Both the position numbers and the translations under genes were made by a program. From an uncultured Dorea sp. (GTDB taxonomy: Bacteria > Bacillota > Clostridia > Lachnospirales > Lachnospiraceae), in assembly GCA_910586965.1 (NCBI GenBank), contig CAJUMF010000012.1:1-64000 (forward strand): DNA of 64,000 nucleotides, read 5' to 3'. Below the pieces are notes generated by a model, which made no database searches, was not told where the DNA came from, and worked only from the letters and a program-made list of their open reading frames with translations. Below are positions 33,918-41,265 of the stretch, one piece after another (position 1 is the stretch's first letter; the number at the start of each line of letters is the position of its first letter).

Positions 33918-34616
33918 ATGAAAACAGCTATCTTGGTGGACGGTGGATTCTATCGCAAACGTGCCGCGCATCTGTGGGGAAAGAAAACCCCTGAAAAACG
34001 TGCTGCTGAATTATATGCATACTGTTCTGCACATTTAAGGCATGAGCAACGCTATGACGACCGCGTGTTGTACAGAATCTTTTATTATGATTGTCCTCCT
34101 CTAGGGAAAACGGTATATCATCCGCTTTTAAAGCGCGGAATTGATTTCAGACACTCCGATACCTATGCATGGACTAATACATTTTTTGATGAATTAAAGA
34201 AACAAAGAAAAGTTGCGCTCAGGCTAGGCGAACTATCTGATGCATATGCGTCATACAGAATCAGTACGCCTGCATTAAAAGATTTATGCTCCGGCGAAAA
34301 AAATATTAGCAACTTAAAAGAATCTGATTTCACGATTTCCTTCCAGCAAAAGGGCGTTGATATGCGTATAGGATTGGATATCGCATCTCTAGCATATAAA
34401 AAGCAGATAGATCAAATAATACTTATTGCAGGCGACAGTGACTTTGTTCCTGCTGCCAAATTGGCAAGGAGGGAAGGAATTGATTTCATTCTGGACCCGA
34501 TGTGGGCAACTATAAAAGCCAACCTATTCGAACATATAGATGGACTTATGTCACAATGGGGCTCAAACAGAAAAACAGATAACAAAACTATTGACGATAG
34601 TGAATCTGAAGTATAA
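33918..34616 (+). CDS. NYN-domain (PIN-like) RNase-type protein
   Basis: 232 residues of the NYN/LabA-like family. The fold's acidic residues are visible: Asp8 in AILVDGGFY, Asp in VDMRIGLDIASLA, and the LIAGDSDFVPAAKLAR block. These residues would bind metal for RNA cleavage. It lies between repressor and integrase in the lysogeny region, where phages often carry accessory (moron) genes. Its palindromic operator and hairpin leader suggest tight control. A defence or superinfection-exclusion role is possible but not shown. Confidence 0.8.
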   Translation: MKTAILVDGGFYRKRAAHLWGKKTPEKRAAELYAYCSAHLRHEQRYDDRVLYRIFYYDCPPLGKTVYHPLLKRGIDFRHSDTYAWTNTFFDELKKQRKVALRLGELSDAYASYRISTPALKDLCSGEKNISNLKESDFTISFQQKGVDMRIGLDIASLAYKKQIDQIILIAGDSDFVPAAKLARREGIDFILDPMWATIKANLFEHIDGLMSQWGSNRKTDNKTIDDSESEV

Positions 34617-34717
34617 TAAATGTTAATGAATATCAGCAAAGGACCACTTAAATAAATTTCATTATAAATATTGACTTTATCACACTCTACTAATGGTATT
34701 ATAAGGATACAAAGACA

Positions 34718-34816
34718 TATAATACAGATGGGTGTGTAAGCCTATATCAGCGTGTGTATTTTTAAACATAAGTTGCCTGTGTGGTAACCACTGATATAGC
34801 AACACCCATTTTCTAT
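34718..34816 (+). ncRNA. Candidate stand-alone small RNA before integrase
   Basis: -10 TATAAT (34718-34723) is followed about six bases later by a transcript-length structure. The outer stem is ATGGGTGT (34728-34735) with ACACCCAT (34802-34809). The inner stem is CTATATCAG (34742-34750) with CTGATATAG (34791-34799), with a 40-base apical part. The outer stem is followed by TTTCTATTT, so it terminates itself. No open frame fits. A poor -35 box weakens the call. Confidence 0.5.
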
Positions 34817-34931
34817 TTGTACTGAGTAAAAACAGCCACTACTCTTTTTATACGCAATTTTTAATTTGATATCAATTATTTTCCGATCCATTCGCACGCT
34901 GCCCGGCATAAGGAAGGAAAGGAAGATAATT

Positions 34932-35861
34932 ATGCCAGCATACAAAGATGAAAATACAGGAACATGGTATTGCAAATTCTACTATACTGACTGGAACGGC
35001 CAGAAGAAGCAGAAGCTCAAACGGGGTTTCAAGCTGCAGCGCGAGGCCAAGGAGTGGGAACGCATATTCCTGGAGCAGTTTGCCAAGAACCCCGACATAA
35101 CCTTCGCGGCACTTTATGGCAAATATCTGAAGTTCAAGGAGAACCGCGTAAGGCCCTCCACCCTGGAGAGTCAGAAGAACGCTATAGAACTGCACATACT
35201 GCCCTATTTCAAGAACAAGGTCGTATCAGAGATAACCCCCGCCGATATCGTAGAGTGGCAAAATGCACTGTTGGGAAAGCGATTTTCCGCATCCCACACG
35301 CGTCAGATTAACGCCTATTTGAAGATGCTTTTTAAATATGCCGTGGATTATCTCGGTCTGTCGCAAACTCCCGTCAAATCGCAGATATGCAAGCCAGAGC
35401 GGGGCAATATAGACTTCTGGACACCGGAAGAATACAAGCTCTTCTCTGACAGCATCCGGCACAACATAGAACTTTATACCGCATTTGAGATATTATTCTA
35501 CACTGGCATGCGAAAAGGGGAGCTTCTGGCTCTTACGCTGAATGATATCGACTTTTCACAGAAGACCATAACCATCAATAAGACACTGGCTTATGTAAGC
35601 GGCGTGTACGTCAACCAGCCGCCAAAGACCCAAAAGAGCAACCGCATGATAGACGTGCCGGATTTCCTCCTGGCTGAGATCCGTACATACGTCAGCAAAC
35701 TGTACAAACCTGAGCCCGAACAGCGGCTTTTCCACCGCTCCCGCGTATGGCTCGGCGAGGCTATTACCCACACATGCAGCAGGATAAATGTTAAGCCTAT
35801 ACGCGTCCATGACCTCAGGCACCCGTATGTCAAGCCCACGACAAAAAATATAATTCTGTAA
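34932..35861 (+). pseudogene. int: Prophage tyrosine integrase, N-terminal and partial catalytic part
   Basis: Starts at the ATG at 34932 behind AAGGAAAGGAAG. It has the AP2-like arm-binding domain (YKDENTGTWYCKFYYTDW), the SAM-like domain and the first catalytic box (FYTGMRKGELLALTLND, Arg I). The frame reaches the HxLRH box (HDLRH, 35808-35822) and then turns to unrelated sequence (PYVKPTTKNIIL, stop). It lacks the second His and the nucleophile Tyr. The missing end is found at 40929-41087 in the matching frame, so a 5.1-kb cassette splits the gene. Confidence 0.9.
35808..35822 (+). repeat. Left junction of cassette, in HDLRH codons
   Basis: CCATGACCTCAGGCAC (35807-35822) resembles CCATGACTTAGGCAC at the right junction (40914-40928). 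The last six bases (AGGCAC) are identical and probably hold the crossover. Confidence 0.65.
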
Positions 35862-35979
35862 AGCAGAAATCCCAAACTACCAACATGGATTAGTCTGAGA
35901 TTACCACATTTTACTACTTATCCATACAAGTAGCACATGATAAGCAGAAACTATATTCTTCAAACGTCAAGTATGAACC

Positions 35980-36648
35980 TTAATGCGAAAAATCAAAAAA
36001 CAAGTGATGTATGGTTATTTCCTGATTATCAATATCCCTCGTATGCTGCGAAGAATACTGCGGTTCCACATAGCGTAACTCTCGAGACAAATTATTTACT
36101 GGTGTAATTTTTGCAATTTCAGAAACAAGTTCAGCTACGATTTCTGGAATCTTACCACTTAACACATACCCAATAATCGAAGATTCTGATGACTGTGAAC
36201 CGTACCGTCCTGAGGTATAGTTCTTAACTCCTGTTTCGACATATCTTTTGATTTTATCGTTCTGGTGATTATAGAGATTCTTGCATTCTACGCCAAAATA
36301 GCTGTTTGAAGTATCCCAATCACGAAAACAAAAATCAATCGTAGGCTTATATCCACGACTCTTTTTTAGCGTGGGGTCTGGGTATTGATGAACAGGTCCA
36401 ATGTTGTTTATTCTCAAAGTAGTGGCGCGATTCCCATTGGCCCAGCGCTGCGATATTTTCCCATACCATTCCAAGGTGATATCATCTTCCATAGCGGTTT
36501 CGGAGATAGTTATGTCCGTATCTGCTATTAAGTCATGATAACCCTGCCACAGAGTCAATATTATTTCGTTGACTCCAGAAGGACCAAGCCGCTTTGCTAA
36601 ATCATCTGGAACAGTTGTGGATGCTGTTATATTTCTTATACTGCTCAT
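35980..36648 (-). CDS. PD-(D/E)XK-type endonuclease of the cassette
   Basis: 222 residues from the ATG at 36648, which follows GGAGGTGATACA; it is 4 bp after the methylase stop. The longer frame to 36822 overlaps the methylase and is not used. The core shows the nuclease pattern Asp105 in TIDFCF, then Glu121-Cys-Lys123 (FGVECKNL), a PD-(D/E)XK signature. The N-terminal third and C-terminal 70 residues are unassigned. It is likely the cutting subunit partnered with the methylase. No helicase or motor is present, so a type II-like mode is more probable than type I or III. Confidence 0.7.
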   Translation of the reverse strand: MSSIRNITASTTVPDDLAKRLGPSGVNEIILTLWQGYHDLIADTDITISETAMEDDITLEWYGKISQRWANGNRATTLRINNIGPVHQYPDPTLKKSRGYKPTIDFCFRDWDTSNSYFGVECKNLYNHQNDKIKRYVETGVKNYTSGRYGSQSSESSIIGYVLSGKIPEIVAELVSEIAKITPVNNLSRELRYVEPQYSSQHTRDIDNQEITIHHLFFDFSH

Positions 36649-36652
36649 TGTA

Positions 36653-39625
36653 TCACCTCCACGCCCTAGAAACATCTTCGAATATCTCATCTGCATCCCT
36701 GCAAGCAGCGGAATATGTCCAATATTTACGTTGGGCCGGCTTGATGATAAATATTCTATTAGGCTGGTAAATTCGGAGATTTCGCCTAATAAATACCATT
36801 TTCTGGTTATCGGCCAATGCACTGTCCAAATTCAAGAGGATTTCATTCAACTTATCATTGTTTTTTACAAAATTCAGATCCGTATCGTTTTGTAGTCCAA
36901 CATTTAAAACAAGCACAGACAGCGGAGCAACGCCAAAATATAGATCTCCAGTTAACTCTATACTTGCTCCAAATGTGTTCGTCAACACCTCTCTAATGGA
37001 ATCATAATACAGTTTGTAATCATCGGTGTTCGGGCGTTCAAAGGATACAGAACGTTGCTTTTTTTTGAAATAGTCATATACATAATCAATTACATCATCT
37101 ATCTGGTAACTCTCATATTCTTTTAGTCGATACATATGGCGCACAAATTGTTCTGCTTTTCTTTTTTTAGCTGGTGAGATTGCCAATTCATCAAATATTT
37201 CGCATGCTTCAGCAATTTCTGCCTCACTTGGGCTGGGGATAGGTGTTTGCCAGATATCTCCCGCTTCTAACTCATCTCTTTCTACAAGCCATTTCCTATT
37301 TGTAAGAATATGATAGTACGAAAAAACTCTTGAGCCAATTATTACACTCAAGTATTTAAGTCTGTTTATGTTGCCATGAACTCCTAAAAGACTATGGTTG
37401 AACACAGCATCATAATCCAGCACTTCTGAAAGAAATATTCCATTTTTATGGCTCTGTTTAATTATTAAGTGTGGAGCAGCAAAAATTTCTCTGGCATTTT
37501 TAACAATGCACTCAAAATCATCGAAATCAACTATTGGAAGCTCATCAGATGAAACATAGTATGGTTTAAAGTATTTGGCTTCCACCATTGGAAGACCTTT
37601 GAAGTCATAACATTCGTGTTTCCTGTTTCCTCTTTTGAACCCCTCGGCAGTTGTCATGTGATTTTCTTCAATAAATGCTGCCATAGATGCAAAAGTACTT
37701 TGCATTTTTCCTATTAATTCAAGATCTCTAGGTGCGCCCCACATTGCAATTTTCCAGATCCTATCGTCATCAATAATGTCACGGGGTATTCTGCATATAT
37801 CGGTAGGATCAATAGAAAACTTTCTAACATCTTCAATTGTATAAATTGGCTTTGGCGTACAATAAACTATTGGCTGATTGATCTCTTCCTTTTTGGGAGT
37901 ATAGATAATGGCAGTAGCAGGCCCACTAGCGTGATCAAACAGGAATTTTCTATATACTGATAGATTGATAATTGCTAGGACATTGTTATCGGAAAAAAAA
38001 TTTGCCCTATACGTCCTGCTTTTATCTGATCTATTAAAAAGCAATCCTTTACTAGGCATAAGGAGACAAAGAATTCCGTTTTGCTTGCACAATTCTGAAC
38101 ACTTGATAGAAAATGCCTGTGCAATTTGCTTGTCACCTATAACGCGGTTTACTTTTTTCAAATACTCTTTCGTTTTTTTAGTAATGTTACTCTGCCAAGG
38201 TGGATTGCCAACAATGACATCATATTTTTTGCTATTAAAAGATTTATCCTCATCGAAAAAATCACTTGAAATCAAGTTGTTATCTAGTAGATGTGGAAAT
38301 GAAAGCTTATCCCAGATGCTTCTTGGATCAAGGAAATCACACATCGCTAAGCTAAGGCTAAACGAGGCAACTCGAATAGCTTCTTCATTAATATCTACAC
38401 CGAAAATACTGTTTTTCAAGAGAAGTTTCAGTTGATCGCAGGTGATCGTATGAACATCATTTTGTGACATCCATCTGCAAACAAGTCTTCTATATGCCTC
38501 AACTAAAAAAATTCCCGAACCGCATGATGGATCAAAAAAAGATGTATCTTTATATTCGCCTTCCCACGGGTACACTTCATCCATGATCAAGTTGACAAGA
38601 TGAAGTGGTGTATAATATGTGCCTTTTTTATCATCTTCATCTGACAGATGAAAAAACAACTCATAGATACTGCTAATTAACTGAATGGGGATAATGTCAA
38701 AACTATAAAGTGGCCATAACGTAAGTTGTTTGCTCTCTAATTCGCTATCACCTAGAATAAATATGCGAAGTTCATCCAAGTCATTTTGAGTAATAATCTC
38801 TATTTCAACTTCTGAGACTTGCAGTATATCACCATTAAACTTCTCTTTAAGTGCTCTAAATAAGTTATAAGTTGCCTCTTTACTGTTTAGAACATCAGTA
38901 TACTGTTTCGCTGATACCATAAAATTGCAATAAAAATCTCGCGGAAATACCGTTTCTCCGTTTGAATCTTTTCGTTCTTCCAAATACTTAATAAAAATTG
39001 ACCGACTGAGCAAAGCGTGAACTACCCCTGTGATTGTTTCTTTACTCTTATCACATCTTTTACTAATTTGGTTAATCAACGTTCTGCGCATTATTCTCAA
39101 ATTTGACATCAAGGTTGCATCAACCCGGTTTTGAGCATCAAATCTAGTCATGCTTTGCCGCCAGTATTCGCCACTTTCAAGCAATGAACGATGATACTTC
39201 TTTAGTGCAAGTTGCTGTGAAACCAATCCATTTGTCAAGTTTAATGTTTCAATTACCCCTGCGGTAGGATCAAGATTTCCGTTCTCAACGACTTGCGGTG
39301 TCTCGTAATTATTATAAATCAAAATCTCATCTGGAGTCACCACAAATAGTAGTGGAGCCTCTCCGAGATTCCAAGAAAGGCGATGTAATTCTGCAACTTG
39401 TTTTGCATCATATTTTTGGATAATGGAAAAATAGATAAGTGGAACTTTGGCAATCCCGTTTGCATCGCGAAGAAAATATACGGCATCAATTCCTATCTTT
39501 TCATGAACTTGTGTATAAAATAGTCTTTGAAAGGAGGTCATGCACTGTAAATTGTCTTCTGTAGCCAAACCGGTACTGCTATTTATATCAAGACATTCAA
39601 ATATGCCATTTAGCAACTCACTCAT
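36653..39625 (-). CDS. Eco57I-like N6-adenine DNA methylase, 990 residues
   Basis: A large SAM-dependent methylase. Motif X is GTYYTP (335-340), motif I DPSCGSGIFL (365-374), motif II VDINEEAI (410-417) and the adenine catalytic motif NPPW (474-477). The N-terminal 330 residues contain a segment (DAVYFLRD...VPLIYFSII) like the front part of type IIG enzymes but without a visible ExK, so nuclease activity there is doubtful. The C-terminal 500 residues should hold target recognition. GAGGG precedes the ATG. It lies 22 bp after the Fic gene and 4 bp before the nuclease. It could protect host DNA and also guide cutting. Confidence 0.85.
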   Translation of the reverse strand: MSELLNGIFECLDINSSTGLATEDNLQCMTSFQRLFYTQVHEKIGIDAVYFLRDANGIAKVPLIYFSIIQKYDAKQVAELHRLSWNLGEAPLLFVVTPDEILIYNNYETPQVVENGNLDPTAGVIETLNLTNGLVSQQLALKKYHRSLLESGEYWRQSMTRFDAQNRVDATLMSNLRIMRRTLINQISKRCDKSKETITGVVHALLSRSIFIKYLEERKDSNGETVFPRDFYCNFMVSAKQYTDVLNSKEATYNLFRALKEKFNGDILQVSEVEIEIITQNDLDELRIFILGDSELESKQLTLWPLYSFDIIPIQLISSIYELFFHLSDEDDKKGTYYTPLHLVNLIMDEVYPWEGEYKDTSFFDPSCGSGIFLVEAYRRLVCRWMSQNDVHTITCDQLKLLLKNSIFGVDINEEAIRVASFSLSLAMCDFLDPRSIWDKLSFPHLLDNNLISSDFFDEDKSFNSKKYDVIVGNPPWQSNITKKTKEYLKKVNRVIGDKQIAQAFSIKCSELCKQNGILCLLMPSKGLLFNRSDKSRTYRANFFSDNNVLAIINLSVYRKFLFDHASGPATAIIYTPKKEEINQPIVYCTPKPIYTIEDVRKFSIDPTDICRIPRDIIDDDRIWKIAMWGAPRDLELIGKMQSTFASMAAFIEENHMTTAEGFKRGNRKHECYDFKGLPMVEAKYFKPYYVSSDELPIVDFDDFECIVKNAREIFAAPHLIIKQSHKNGIFLSEVLDYDAVFNHSLLGVHGNINRLKYLSVIIGSRVFSYYHILTNRKWLVERDELEAGDIWQTPIPSPSEAEIAEACEIFDELAISPAKKRKAEQFVRHMYRLKEYESYQIDDVIDYVYDYFKKKQRSVSFERPNTDDYKLYYDSIREVLTNTFGASIELTGDLYFGVAPLSVLVLNVGLQNDTDLNFVKNNDKLNEILLNLDSALADNQKMVFIRRNLRIYQPNRIFIIKPAQRKYWTYSAACRDADEIFEDVSRAWR

Positions 39626-39647
39626 ATTTCTGCCCTCGCATTATTTT

Positions 39648-40787
39648 TTAACTAATCACATGTTGATTGATGTTTGGTAATGTAAACATAAAATCAAGAT
39701 AGTTATATTTCCATATTCGGTTTCTTGTAGCATTGCTTTCTTGCATAATTATATTGTATTTTTGCAATAAGGCAAATGCTTTAGAAACTGAATTATATGA
39801 TAAGTTTAGATGCTTTGCCGCAATAGGAATACTGGCAATAGGAAAAACTTTAAGGTACTCATACACGCCCCAAAAACTTCTTGTTTTGGGTACTTTAGCC
39901 CTTAACTTTTCCTCATTCAGCTTAATCATTTCTTCGTATCTCTTGAGCAGTGCAACACTGGTTTGAGCAGCTTCATTTATAATCCGCATAAAATATTTAA
40001 TCCAACGTATATAACCACCGCTATATTGTGTTGATCTGAGTATATCAAAATACTCATTTTTATTGAAGAATAGGTACTCAGATAAACACAACCCAAGCGA
40101 CGCTTTATCTGCGATTTTTTGCAATACCATGAATATCAGGATACGTCCAACAATCCCATTATATTTCTCAAATGGGTGTATCATTTCAAACTGATAGTGC
40201 GCTAACGCTGCTTGAATCAGGGGATCATCCCCGCTGTCATAAAGATAAGCAGAAATATCAGCCAATGACGGCAGGACAGCTTCTGGTGCCGTTGGATTAT
40301 AGGTTTTTAGGTTTGATATTGCATATTGCAAAAATGTTTGGGTATCACGAACACCCATTTGTTGCTCTGGTTTATCACCATATAAAGCTATGCTGCATAT
40401 TTTGCTGTAATCTTGAGCCGTAAACTGCATACCATCTGCCGCTTTATAAGCTGCCAACAAATTGTTTATAGGCTCCATATCACCCTTACCAGTGCCTCTT
40501 CTAACTAATATATCACTAAAATTTGGTGCATCATAATCTATCATTCTGGAATAGGTGCATTCTTTTAAAAGCATTAATTCACAAAACGAGTTTTTGTTTG
40601 GCGCATACTGAAACAAACCTTCTAACTGCCCAAGATTGTGATGTGCCTCGATTAGAAGCGTTGCAAGTTCATTATCCATTTTATAAAGTGTAGCATCTTT
40701 CAATGGACGAGGCGTGAAAGTATAGTATGTGAAATTATTTTTTTCATTTTTTCTCTGTTCGGTATAATCTCCGGTATACGGATGCAT
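39648..40787 (-). CDS. Fic-family protein with C-terminal winged helix, degenerate motif
   Basis: 379 residues. It has an N-terminal Fic_N-type helical region, a Fic core, and a C-terminal winged-helix DNA-binding domain (IASIPIAAKHLNLSYNSVSKAFALLQKYNII). The catalytic loop is HPFEKYNGIVGR (204-215). His204, Asn210 and Arg215 are kept, but the acidic residue is Lys208, the Gly is Tyr209 and the first Arg is Ile212. The inhibitory helix motif that should read SxxxEG/N is SRMIDY (80-85). AMP transfer may be lost or altered. It is the first gene of the operon and may act as its transcriptional regulator. Confidence 0.8.
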   Translation of the reverse strand: MHPYTGDYTEQRKNEKNNFTYYTFTPRPLKDATLYKMDNELATLLIEAHHNLGQLEGLFQYAPNKNSFCELMLLKECTYSRMIDYDAPNFSDILVRRGTGKGDMEPINNLLAAYKAADGMQFTAQDYSKICSIALYGDKPEQQMGVRDTQTFLQYAISNLKTYNPTAPEAVLPSLADISAYLYDSGDDPLIQAALAHYQFEMIHPFEKYNGIVGRILIFMVLQKIADKASLGLCLSEYLFFNKNEYFDILRSTQYSGGYIRWIKYFMRIINEAAQTSVALLKRYEEMIKLNEEKLRAKVPKTRSFWGVYEYLKVFPIASIPIAAKHLNLSYNSVSKAFALLQKYNIIMQESNATRNRIWKYNYLDFMFTLPNINQHVIS

Positions 40788-40801
40788 CTCTATCCCTCAA
40801 T

Positions 40802-40857
40802 CGCTATTTTGTTTATTTTAATTATAGCAGATAATAGCGAATAAAGGAAGCGCTATT
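40802..40857 (-). promoter_or_regulatory. Cassette promoter with three CGCTATT boxes
   Basis: On the minus strand the -10 is TGC-TATAAT (TATAAT 40826-40821, extended). CGCTATT (40802-40808 and 40851-40857) and its complement AATAGCG (40833-40839) surround it: two boxes form an inverted repeat upstream and one lies downstream. The pattern fits an autoregulatory operator for the winged helix of the Fic protein. Confidence 0.6.
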
Positions 40858-40928
40858 CCATGATTAATTTCAATAAATCACAAAATAGTGCAATATAATG
40901 GCCGATTCAGCTTCCATGACTTAGGCAC

Positions 40929-41087
40929 TCCCACGCCAGCATGCTGATCAACCTGGGAGCCAATCCCCTGATGATCGCGGAGCGCCTGGGGCATGAAGAT
41001 GTAAAAGTAACGATGAACACTTATTCCCACCTCTTTAAATCTCACCAGAAAGAAATCATCGACAAGTTGGAAAAAATAAAATTATAG
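40929..41087 (+). pseudogene. int: Prophage integrase, C-terminal catalytic fragment
   Basis: 52 codons that continue the integrase after HDLRH: SHASMLINLGANPLMIAERL, then GHEDVKVTMNTYSHLF with the second catalytic His and nucleophile Tyr, and a helical end. There is no start codon or ribosome site of its own. Joined to 34932-35822 it gives an unbroken 349-residue frame. The AGGCAC that precedes it is shared with the left junction. Confidence 0.9.
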
Positions 41088-41106
41088 TATCAAATGAGTA
41101 TCATAA

Positions 41107-41150
41107 AAAAGAGTGATTGCCGCATTAGTTGGTTTTCACTCTTCTTTAAT
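41107..41150 (+). terminator. Terminator after the integrase fragment
   Basis: AAGAGTGA (41109-41116) pairs with TCACTCTT (41136-41143), followed by CTTTAATT. Confidence 0.5.
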
Positions 41151-41153
41151 TCC

Positions 41154-41165
41154 ATAAAAACATTA
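41154..41165 (+). repeat. Candidate right attachment core of prophage
   Basis: ATAAAAACATTA, identical to 17770-17781. It lies 8 bp before the -35 box of the DUF1846 gene. Removing the sequence between the copies leaves a compact divergent promoter region of about 165 bp. Confidence 0.5.
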
Positions 41166-41173
41166 TGAAAAGA

Positions 41174-41203
41174 TTGTAAACTTACTATTCTATGTAGTAT
41201 ACT
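41174..41203 (+). promoter_or_regulatory. Promoter of DUF1846 gene
   Basis: -35 TTGTAA (41174-41179), an 18-bp spacer, -10 TATACT (41198-41203). Confidence 0.65.
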
Positions 41204-41265
41204 TGAAAGTGGATTTATCCATGCAGGTTTACAAGATTTTTCTAAAAGTACAAGAGGAATAAGAG

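Larger units (their letters stand above)
35823..40928. mobile_element. Restriction/defence cassette inserted in the integrase gene
   Basis: A 5106-bp segment whose removal restores a full integrase of 349 residues in frame. It holds one minus-strand operon (fic-like, methylase, nuclease) and short AT-rich edges, and no recombinase or transposase. Near-identical short sequences at both junctions suggest site-specific rather than random insertion. A recombinase acting in trans is the simplest explanation; that part is inference. Confidence 0.7.
17770..41165. mobile_element. Degenerate prophage between ftsH and the DUF1846 gene
   Basis: This 23.4-kb block has phage-type genes: repressor, Cro-like proteins, replisome organiser, DnaC, terminase small and large subunits, tape measure and integrase. 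It lies between two divergent housekeeping genes. Both chromosomal promoters are preserved at its edges, and a 12-bp direct repeat marks both ends. Portal, protease, capsid, connector, tail tube, tail tip, holin and endolysin genes are not recognisable. Several remaining genes are broken. It also carries an IS element and a restriction-like cassette. I judge it non-productive. Confidence 0.8.

Noticed and set aside
36649..36822. Longer start for the cassette nuclease
   Set aside because: The extension overlaps the methylase 3' end in another frame, while GGAGGTGATACA fits the ATG at 36648.
36653..39625. BREX PglX or a complete type IIG enzyme
   Set aside because: No other BREX genes are present and I see no ExK in the N-terminal domain; only the methylase part is certain.
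35817..40928. AGGCAC as an ordinary transposon target duplication
   Set aside because: The similarity extends unevenly to CCATGAC on both sides and the cassette has no inverted ends or transposase.
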